From positions 1 to 8,795 of the forward strand of contig CAZBVM010000024.1 in NCBI GenBank assembly GCA_964495505.1: a stretch of DNA of 8,795 bases, given 5' to 3'. The notes under the pieces are model-generated. The model searched no databases. It was not told the DNA's origin and saw only the letters and a program-made list of their open reading frames with translations. Numbering within the stretch: position 1 is the first letter of the stretch; the number at the start of each line of letters is the position of its first letter. The position numbers were made by a program, and so were the translations under genes. This DNA comes from JACPHB01 sp964495505. Its GTDB lineage: Bacteria; Patescibacteriota; Minisyncoccia; UBA10092. Positions 1 to 4,470 of this stretch are shown one piece after another.

Positions 1-32
1 AAAATCTGTCCCGCAATTGCGGGACAGATTTT
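1..32. terminator. Perfect 32-bp palindrome, likely terminator downstream of groEL
   Basis: Positions 1-16 are the exact reverse complement of 17-32, so the whole stretch is a perfect palindrome; it may extend left of the window. The stem has a GC-rich centre (CCCGCAATTGCGGG) and ends in an A-run on one side and a T-run on the other, so it could act as an intrinsic terminator in either direction. It lies about 45 bases beyond the groEL stop codon. Its centre belongs to the same palindrome group as 108-123 and 4189-4210. Function is inferred from form and position. Confidence 0.7.
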
Positions 33-77
33 TGATATTCGTAAATTAGTAATAGATTCGTTATTCATTGATGGTTA

Positions 78-1709
78 TCACATCCCCATATCGCCCATGG
101 GAGGCATCCCCGCAGTTGCGGGGTTATTTTTTTCCGGGAGGTCAGCAATCAGTGTTTCGCTTGTTAAAAGCATGGAAGCGATTGAAGCGGCGTTTTGCAA
201 AGCGCTTCTGGTTACCTTTAGAGGATCAATGACACCGTCTTTTATTAAATCTCCATATTCGCCGGTAACAGCGTTAAAACCGATTCCTTTTTCCTTTCCG
301 CTTACCATTTGAATTACTTCGTTATCGTCTTTATTGGAATTTTTCGCGATAACTCTCATTGGCGACTCAAGAGCGCTCATTACTAGATTAACGCCTTTTG
401 ATTCATCACCGAATTCTGTTCGCCAACCGGCAGATTTTATTTCTCTCGCCGCCTCAAAAAGCGCCACGCCGCCGCCGGCCACAATTCCTTCCTCAATCGC
501 GGCTTTGGTCGCCGAGACCGCGTCTTCAATTCTAAATTTCTTTTCTTTCATTTCCGTTTCGGTAGCCGCCCCAACTTTAATAACCGCCACGCCCCCCGAA
601 AGTTTTGCCAGTCGCTCCTGTAGTTTTTCCCGATCAAATTCTGATTCGGTTTTTTCAAGTTGAGTTTTAATTTGTTTTATTCTTTTTTCAATTTCCGATT
701 TGGAGCCGCCGCCCCCGACAATAATAGTATTATCTTTGCTGGCAACCACTCTTTTGGCTTCTCCCAAAGAATTTAGCTCAACATTTTCAAGCTTCATTCC
801 TTTATCTTCTGAAATAACATCTCCACCAACCACCGCTGCAATATCTTCTAGCATTTCTTTTCTTCTATCTCCAAAACCCGGAGCCTTAACCGCCAAAACA
901 TTGAATACCCCGCGTAATTTGTTAACAACCAAAGTCGCCAGTGCTTCGCCCTCAATTTCGTCGGCAATAATAACTAAATTCTTGCTTCCGGATTTAACAA
1001 CCTTTTCTAGCAGTGGCATTATTTCATTAAGCGCCGACACTTTTTTATCGGTAATTAAAATGTTTGGCTTTTCCATAACAGATTCCATCCGTTCGGCATC
1101 GGTTACCATATAGGCGCTGACGTATCCCTTATCAAACTGAAGGCCCTCAACCAATTCGTAAGCGATACCCATGGTTTGCCCTTCTTCAACCGTTACCACC
1201 CCCTCTTTGCCAACTTTATTTATAACTTCGGCAATAAGCGAGCCGATTTCTTCATCATTGGCGGAAATTGCCGCCACATCTTTTATTTTTTCCTTGGTAA
1301 CTGGTTTGGCGTTCTTTTTTAAAATTTCCGAGACCTTAGCGACCGCCTTGTCCATTCCGCGTTTTAAAACCATCGGATTGGCGCCGGAATTTATTAAATT
1401 TATCCCTTCGGCAATCATCGCCTGCGCCAAAACAACGGCCGTGGTGGTGCCGTCGCCGGCCACGTCATTCGTTTTGGAAGCCGCTTCTTTTACCAATTCT
1501 GCGCCGATATTTTCAAATTTGTCTTTAAGTTCAATCTCTTTGGCGATGGTTACGCCGTCATTGGTAACCGTTGGCGCCCCAAACCCCTTGTCTAAAACCA
1601 CGTTGCGGCCGCGGGGACCAAGCGTGATTTTTACGGCATTAGCCAAAAGGTCAACGCCTTTTTTTATAGATTCTCTAGCAACAACGCCGCTTATTATTTG
1701 TTTTGCCAT
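78..1709 (-). CDS. groL: Chaperonin GroEL (60 kDa, Hsp60)
   Basis: This is the large chaperonin subunit, which forms double heptameric rings and, with GroES, folds cytosolic proteins using ATP. The 543-residue product has the usual length. It shows the N-terminal MAKQIISGVVARESIKKG, TLGPRGRNVVLD near 29-40, the ATP-binding DGTTT at 86-90, the hydrolysis aspartate at D397 (equivalent of E. coli D398) and AGGG at 411-414. The C-terminus is a Met/Gly tail ending MGDMGM. It lies 81 bases downstream of groES on the same strand, so the two are almost certainly one operon. No Shine-Dalgarno is visible upstream of the ATG (an AT-rich leader). Oddities: codons 530-534 (PATAG) are a palindrome shared with other sites in the window, and residues 426-430 (SAGWR) lie in a loop about three residues longer than in E. 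coli. Confidence 0.98.
   Translation of the reverse strand: MAKQIISGVVARESIKKGVDLLANAVKITLGPRGRNVVLDKGFGAPTVTNDGVTIAKEIELKDKFENIGAELVKEAASKTNDVAGDGTTTAVVLAQAMIAEGINLINSGANPMVLKRGMDKAVAKVSEILKKNAKPVTKEKIKDVAAISANDEEIGSLIAEVINKVGKEGVVTVEEGQTMGIAYELVEGLQFDKGYVSAYMVTDAERMESVMEKPNILITDKKVSALNEIMPLLEKVVKSGSKNLVIIADEIEGEALATLVVNKLRGVFNVLAVKAPGFGDRRKEMLEDIAAVVGGDVISEDKGMKLENVELNSLGEAKRVVASKDNTIIVGGGGSKSEIEKRIKQIKTQLEKTESEFDREKLQERLAKLSGGVAVIKVGAATETEMKEKKFRIEDAVSATKAAIEEGIVAGGGVALFEAAREIKSAGWRTEFGDESKGVNLVMSALESPMRVIAKNSNKDDNEVIQMVSGKEKGIGFNAVTGEYGDLIKDGVIDPLKVTRSALQNAASIASMLLTSETLIADLPEKNNPATAGMPPMGDMGM
108..123. repeat. Short palindrome inside the groEL C-terminal tail
   Basis: CCCCGCA-GT-TGCGGGG, with 7-bp arms and a 2-base loop, encodes residues 530-534 of GroEL (PATAG) in the non-conserved tail. 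It matches the centres of the palindromes at 1-32 and 4189-4210 except for the two central bases. Insertion into a tolerant part of the frame is an inference. Confidence 0.6.
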
Positions 1710-1750
1710 ATTTTTCTAAAAATTAATATTTTTAGATAAAAATATGAGCA

Positions 1751-1776
1751 TCCGCCGAAGCCTTGGCGAAGGCGGA
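1751..1776. repeat. Palindromic element between groES and groEL
   Basis: Arms TCCGCC (1751-1756) and GGCGGA (1771-1776) enclose GAA-GCC-TT-GGC-GAA. This gives a stem of 6 bp, a symmetric GAA/GAA internal loop, 3 more pairs and a TT loop. Bases 1757-1770 (GAAGCCTTGGCGAA) recur with one change at 3049-3062 inside the ClpP-like gene, so this is a repeat rather than a chance hairpin. It lies in the short groES-groEL spacer and so would be part of the operon mRNA. It has no T-run. Confidence 0.75.
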
Positions 1777-1790
1777 AGTCATACCTTTAT

Positions 1791-2078
1791 TTACTCTAAA
1801 ATCGCGAGGATTTCGTCCTCTTTCAAAATTTTATACTCAACGCCGCCGATTTTAAATTCAGTGCCACTATATTTTTCATAAACCACTTCATCGCCCTTTT
1901 TAATGCCGGACTTTCTTATTTTTTCACCCATCCCAACCGCCACTACTCGGCCTTGAGCCGGTTTTTCCTTATCTACCGTTTCCGGCAAAATAATGCCCGA
2001 CTTGGTCTTTTCGGCTTCTTTTATGGGTGCCACAACCGCCCGATCGCCCAAGGGTTTAATGGATAATTGTTTTGCCAT
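1791..2078 (-). CDS. groES: Co-chaperonin GroES (10 kDa, Hsp10)
   Basis: This is the heptameric lid that closes the GroEL cavity. The 95-residue product has the family length and starts MAKQLSIKPLGDRAVV. A mobile-loop region around residues 17-35 carries SGIILPETV, the hydrophobic GIIL segment that contacts GroEL. The C-terminal half has KKGDEVVYEKYSGTEFKI and ends DEILAILE. It is the first gene of the groES-groEL operon, downstream of a strong promoter at 2102-2129. The predicted leader is only about 15-20 bases and contains no Shine-Dalgarno. Confidence 0.98.
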   Translation of the reverse strand: MAKQLSIKPLGDRAVVAPIKEAEKTKSGIILPETVDKEKPAQGRVVAVGMGEKIRKSGIKKGDEVVYEKYSGTEFKIGGVEYKILKEDEILAILE

Positions 2079-2101
2079 AGTTTTTATAATTAATAACTAA
2101 T

Positions 2102-2129
2102 ATTATATTCAATATAAATTTTCTGTCAA
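2102..2129 (-). promoter_or_regulatory. Sigma70-type promoter of groES-groEL
   Basis: On the minus strand the -35 is TTGACA (2124-2129) and the -10 is TATAAT (2102-2107), both perfect consensus, separated by 16 bases. Transcription would start near 2095, about 17 bases before the groES ATG. No CIRCE inverted repeat overlaps it. A 10-bp palindrome AAGCATGCTT lies just upstream at about 2147-2156, too weak to call an operator. Confidence 0.85.
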
Positions 2130-2193
2130 CCCCACATGAAATTTTTAAGCATGCTTTTAGATGATCGTCGCGGAATGTGTTAATTTTTTACAG

Positions 2194-2227
2194 ACCGCAT
2201 AAGATCTCTCGAGATGAGTTATGCGGT
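2194..2227. other. Stem-loop in the gap upstream of groES
   Basis: Outer arms ACCGCATAA (2194-2202) and TTATGCGGT (2219-2227) pair over 9 bp. Inside, ATCTC (2204-2208) pairs with GAGAT (2211-2215). There is no T-run on either strand, so it does not look like an intrinsic terminator. It lies between the groES promoter and the terminator of the next gene. It could be a regulator-binding site or part of a small RNA; neither can be shown from the sequence. Confidence 0.5.
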
Positions 2228-2258
2228 TAAGTAAAATTAAATAGTCAAATTTCGTAAT

Positions 2259-2290
2259 TAAAAAATCCCCCCGGAGATAATCTCCGAGGA
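2259..2290 (-). terminator. Intrinsic terminator of the membrane protein gene
   Basis: On the minus strand the stem CGGAGA/TCTCCG (2272-2277 with 2281-2286, 3-base loop) is followed by a G-run and then six T (2260-2265). It starts about 30 bases after the stop codon at 2317-2319. This is a standard Rho-independent layout. Confidence 0.75.
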
Positions 2291-2316
2291 GACGCTAAAA
2301 TTTTTATCCCGTGTTT

Positions 2317-2883
2317 TTAATTGTTCCGTACTTTCATTGGCGCCAGTTTCTTAAATCCGGCAGCAAACGACTCCGCCCATTCTTTTATCTTGCCCTTACA
2401 GAGTGTCGGCGGGTCAATTGCCACAAAGTACAAAAATGCTACTAAGGCTATAGAATATAAATTACGAATAATGTTGAATACCATAATTCCCTTAGCGCTA
2501 AAAACCATCATCATAATTATATCAGCGCTCATTAAAGCTGTAATTATAAAGATAAATCTTGCAATCGGTGTGCAGATAATTCCGCTAAAAAATTTGGCAC
2601 GTTCATTACTAAACGAATTTTCTTCCGCCTTATCACATTGAACCAACCCAAAATAGCATGCCATCAAGACTAGTCCCCCAAGAACTGCTCTCAAAATTGA
2701 TGTCGGTTTGGCCAGCACAAGAAACCAAAAATTTATCACATCCACCATAACGCTTGCTGTCATAACGCACAGCGAAATCTTTGCGAGAAAGAAATTGGTG
2801 CGCCCGGTAAGCCGCATGAACCAATCACTGAATTTTTTAAAGAGCGAAAGAAAATAATCATCAACCGATGTTACAAGCTGCAT
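2317..2883 (-). CDS. Hypothetical membrane protein with four predicted helices
   Basis: I do not recognise this 188-residue protein. The first 30 residues are amphipathic and basic (FKKFSDWFMRLTGRTN). Four hydrophobic segments follow at about 32-57, 62-82, 103-128 and 131-156. A polar loop at about 83-100 (QCDKAEENSFSNERAKF) and a basic amphipathic tail after 160 (CKGKIKEWAESFAAGFKKL) complete it. The even number of helices puts both ends on the same side, probably cytoplasmic. It is a complete single-gene unit, with a near-consensus promoter (2923-2951), a perfect AGGAGG (2889-2894) five bases before the ATG, and a terminator after the stop. The strong Shine-Dalgarno contrasts with most genes in this window. 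No catalytic motif is visible and no function is proposed. Confidence 0.8.
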   Translation of the reverse strand: MQLVTSVDDYFLSLFKKFSDWFMRLTGRTNFFLAKISLCVMTASVMVDVINFWFLVLAKPTSILRAVLGGLVLMACYFGLVQCDKAEENSFSNERAKFFSGIICTPIARFIFIITALMSADIIMMMVFSAKGIMVFNIIRNLYSIALVAFLYFVAIDPPTLCKGKIKEWAESFAAGFKKLAPMKVRNN

Positions 2884-2888
2884 CCGCG

Positions 2889-2894
2889 CCTCCT
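2889..2894 (-). promoter_or_regulatory. Consensus Shine-Dalgarno AGGAGG
   Basis: Reads AGGAGG on the minus strand, five bases before the ATG of the membrane protein gene. It fixes that start. Most other genes here lack such a site. Confidence 0.85.
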
Positions 2895-2919
2895 AATTTT
2901 ATGTTAATTTAAGATTGAC

Positions 2920-2935
2920 TTTAGTATATACTAAA
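2920..2935. promoter_or_regulatory. Perfect 16-bp palindrome over a -10 box, candidate operator
   Basis: TTTAGTATATACTAAA is a perfect palindrome and contains the -10 hexamer TATACT of the membrane protein promoter. A dimeric repressor bound here would block that promoter. Low base complexity means chance is possible. Confidence 0.45.
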
Positions 2936-2951
2936 TTATCTAACTTGTCAA
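2923..2951 (-). promoter_or_regulatory. Sigma70-type promoter of the membrane protein gene
   Basis: On the minus strand the -35 is TTGACA (2946-2951) and the -10 is TATACT (2923-2928), with a 17-base spacer. The predicted start near 2916 leaves a leader of about 33 bases containing AGGAGG. Confidence 0.85.
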
Positions 2952-2997
2952 ATAAGAATCTGGTAAATTCATATTTAAGTGCGGAATTGAGCCAGGC

Positions 2998-3026
2998 AAA
3001 ATAAAAGAGCTTATTTGGGCTCTTTT
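2998..3026 (-). terminator. Terminator overlapping the end of the ClpP-like gene
   Basis: On the minus strand AAAAGAGC (3019-3026) pairs with GCTCTTTT (3003-3010) across an 8-base loop. The stem is followed by ATTTTG, so a T-rich tail is present. The 5' arm encodes the last residues of the protein and the stop codon is in the loop, so gene and terminator overlap. Confidence 0.6.
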
Positions 3027-3670
3027 AAAATTTTGCGCTCGCCTCGCTGAAGCTTTGGCGAAGCGGACCAGGATTTGGGCGGAATCTTTTTCGGCGGATT
3101 AATGATTTGGTGCGCCAAGCCAAATTTCAAAGCGGTTTGGGCGTCGATTCTTGTCAAAATACGGAAATATTTTCTAACCATTTTTTCCGGCATATTTGAA
3201 TTGTCTTTAACAATCTTTACCATGGCATCAAGCATACGATTTTGATGAAAAGAGGACTCCTCGGTTTCAGCAGGCCCTTCGTTGCTTTCGCCTCTAAAAT
3301 AAAATGTCGGAGCGTGAAAACCTAAAAATGCATTAGGAAACACCATCCTTCGGTCGCCCGCTAAAAATATTATGAATCCGGCCGATGAAGCGTATCCGGC
3401 GACAACCGTTGCGATAAAAAGTGGAGAATTTCTGATATGGTCGTAAATTTTAAACATATCGTAAGTGCCGCCGCCTTCGCTATTAATATAAATAGCCAGT
3501 GGCTTTCTTGACTTAAGCGACTCAAAACCCGTCAAGATATTAAAAAATTCTTCGGCCAATTGCCAAGTGATTTCGCCGGCAATGGAAATAAAGCGCAAAT
3601 TTTTATGGAAACTCAACTTGCCCGTTTCTTTACTGTCTTCGTCGCTAGAAGGTTTCTTGATTCTTTTCAT
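3011..3670 (-). CDS. ClpP-like serine protease family protein (divergent)
   Basis: The 219-residue protein has a ClpP/crotonase-type fold signature: an IYINSEGGG strand-loop at about 60-68, GYASSAG at 92-98 with S96 in the nucleophile position, and LGFHAP at 116-121 with H119 in the catalytic histidine position. In the C-terminal part RIDAQTALKFGLAHQI (174-189) aligns with the family segment ending EAKEYGLID, but by my alignment the usual catalytic aspartate position is occupied by L172. The activity is therefore uncertain. The first 20 residues are a polar extension, and the tail after 190 is long and basic. Residues 202-209 (SASPKLQR) are encoded by a palindromic repeat. The start is supported by GGGAG six bases upstream. 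No clpX lies nearby. It could be an active ClpP variant, a ClpP-R-like non-catalytic subunit or a separate SDH-type protease. Confidence 0.8.
   Translation of the reverse strand: MKRIKKPSSDEDSKETGKLSFHKNLRFISIAGEITWQLAEEFFNILTGFESLKSRKPLAIYINSEGGGTYDMFKIYDHIRNSPLFIATVVAGYASSAGFIIFLAGDRRMVFPNAFLGFHAPTFYFRGESNEGPAETEESSFHQNRMLDAMVKIVKDNSNMPEKMVRKYFRILTRIDAQTALKFGLAHQIINPPKKIPPKSWSASPKLQRGERKILKEPK
3044..3067. repeat. Palindromic repeat inside the ClpP-like gene
   Basis: Bases 3049-3062 (GAAGCTTTGGCGAA) match 1757-1770 at 13 of 14 positions, flanked by degenerate arms (TCGCT and GCGGA). It encodes residues 202-209 (SASPKLQR on the minus strand) in the non-conserved C-terminal tail. This is a degraded copy of the element between groES and groEL. 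Confidence 0.65.
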
Positions 3671-3676
3671 GGCCAG

Positions 3677-3681
3677 CTCCC
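3677..3681 (-). promoter_or_regulatory. Shine-Dalgarno of the ClpP-like gene
   Basis: GGGAG on the minus strand, six bases before the ATG at 3670. It supports this start. Confidence 0.7.
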
Positions 3682-3727
3682 GATTTTTATGAATTTTCTA
3701 AAGGACTTTCAAATAATGTCTATTTGA

Positions 3728-3757
3728 AATATAATTAAATTATCGGGGATTTGTCAA
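3728..3757 (-). promoter_or_regulatory. Probable promoter of the ClpP-like gene
   Basis: On the minus strand the -35 is TTGACA (3752-3757) and the -10 is TATATT (3728-3733), with an 18-base spacer. The leader would be about 50 bases. A second TTGACA at 3771-3776, from the direct repeat, has no good -10 at normal spacing. Confidence 0.6.
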
Positions 3758-3781
3758 AGTTTCACCGCCTTGTCAAAGTTT
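3751..3781. repeat. 12-bp direct repeat in a divergent promoter region
   Basis: TTGTCAAAGTTT occurs at 3751-3762 and again at 3770-3781, with a period of 19 bases. One copy contains the -35 of the minus-strand promoter and the other the -35 of the plus-strand promoter. It could be a paired regulator site or a local duplication. Confidence 0.6.
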
Positions 3782-3798
3782 TAATTATTTGATATACT
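3770..3798 (+). promoter_or_regulatory. Probable promoter directly before the PF04020-like gene
   Basis: The -35 is TTGTCA (3770-3775), the spacer is 17 bases and the -10 is TATACT (3793-3798). The -10 ends one base before the ATG at 3800. A normal start point (about 3805) would fall inside the gene, so either the true start codon is downstream (ATG at 3839), the mRNA is leaderless with an unusually close start, or a different -10 is used. Confidence 0.5.
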
Positions 3799-3799
3799 T

Positions 3800-4144
3800 A
3801 TGATTACGAGCTTCTTACTTCATATTGTCGCTAACGCCATGGCTATTTTGGCTTCTGCGTGGCTCTTACCTAATGTTTTTTATCAGTACGAATTCCTTAG
3901 TTTAGTAAAGATTGCCGCAATGCTTGCCACGGCAAATATTCTGCTTAAACCGGCATTAAAAATGATTTTTAGCCCACTTATTCTTATTACGCTTGGATTT
4001 TTCACTTTAGTTATAAATATTTTCCTTATTTGGCTGGTTGCCCATTTTGCGCCAGAGCTTAGGATTGTCGGGTTTAGCGCTTATTTTTTAACAATGCTCA
4101 TAGTCAGTTTTTTCAACTTTACAGTTTCAGCGATTAAAAAATAG
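3800..4144 (+). CDS. Small membrane protein of the PF04020 (phage holin family) type
   Basis: The 114-residue protein is almost all hydrophobic, with helices at about 4-24, 32-50, 55-82 and 91-111. The pattern LLPNV near 22-26, then a helix with NILLKP (46-51), then SPLILITLGFFTLVINIFLIWLVAH (58-82), fits PF04020, a widespread family of small four-helix membrane proteins annotated 'phage holin family'. Despite that name, most members are chromosomal and their function is unknown; nothing phage-like is nearby. The ATG at 3800 keeps the whole first helix and fits the family's N-terminus, but the promoter box abuts it. An ATG at 3839 would remove half of helix 1. There is no Shine-Dalgarno. It is followed three bases later by the large inverted repeat at 4148-4245. 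Confidence 0.85.
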   Translation: MITSFLLHIVANAMAILASAWLLPNVFYQYEFLSLVKIAAMLATANILLKPALKMIFSPLILITLGFFTLVINIFLIWLVAHFAPELRIVGFSAYFLTMLIVSFFNFTVSAIKK

Positions 4145-4147
4145 TAA

Positions 4148-4245
4148 GGGAAAGGAAATGAAATTTTAAAATTGTAGGCGGGGTCGTGCCACCCCGCAGC
4201 TGCGGGGTGGGGCTACGACAATTTTAAAATTTCATTTCCTTTCCC
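4148..4245. repeat. Large inverted-repeat element A (98 bp)
   Basis: Bases 4148-4175 are the exact reverse complement of 4218-4245, giving 28 bp of perfect arm. The interior contains a perfect 22-bp palindrome at 4189-4210 (arms CCACCCCGCAG and CTGCGGGGTGG) plus GTCGT (4183-4187) pairing with ACGAC (4215-4219). An alternative pairing GCGGGGT/ACCCCGC (4178-4184 with 4191-4197) also exists. Its inner sequence TTGTAGGCGGGG and the flanking GGCTA segment are shared with the element at 6161-6254 in the opposite orientation. It starts 3 bases after one stop codon and ends 9 bases before the secG ATG. There is no T-run, so it is not a standard terminator. Confidence 0.9.
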
Positions 4246-4254
4246 GCGAAATTT

Positions 4255-4470
4255 ATGGCAGAATTTTTATCAATAATTCAAGTAATCATTTCCGTGCTTT
4301 TAATAGGAGCCATTCTTCTTCAAACGCGCGGCTCGGGCCTTTCATCGGTTTTTGGCGGTGAGTCAACTTTTTATCATACCCGGCGTGGAATGGAAAAAAT
4401 AATTTTTTGGGCTACAGTTATTTTGGCAATTTTATTTGTAATTACCAGCATTGCCTCATTCTTACTTTAA
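4255..4470 (+). CDS. secG: Preprotein translocase subunit SecG
   Basis: This is the small non-essential subunit of the SecYEG channel, which aids SecA-driven export. The 71-residue product has two membrane helices at about 4-22 and 49-70, joined by the family loop LLQTRGSGLSSVFGGES (21-37). This matches the canonical LLQ-x-GxGLxxxFGG pattern. The length is typical. The start lies 9 bases after large inverted repeat A, with no Shine-Dalgarno, so the hairpin would sit at the edge of the ribosome footprint. Its 3' end overlaps the next gene by 20 bases, which suggests co-transcription and possibly coupled translation. Confidence 0.93.
   Translation: MAEFLSIIQVIISVLLIGAILLQTRGSGLSSVFGGESTFYHTRRGMEKIIFWATVILAILFVITSIASFLL

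Noticed and set aside
97..1719. Plus-strand open frames across groEL
   Set aside because: They are antisense shadows of a highly conserved gene and encode low-complexity Ser/Thr/Pro-rich products with no family pattern.
2079..2200. CIRCE/HrcA operator upstream of groES
   Set aside because: I looked for TTAGCACTC-N9-GAGTGCTAA on both strands and found nothing close; only a 10-bp AAGCATGCTT palindrome is present.
3800..4144. Prophage remnant, because of the 'holin family' label
   Set aside because: PF04020-type proteins are common chromosomal genes, and no endolysin, capsid, integrase or attachment site is nearby.
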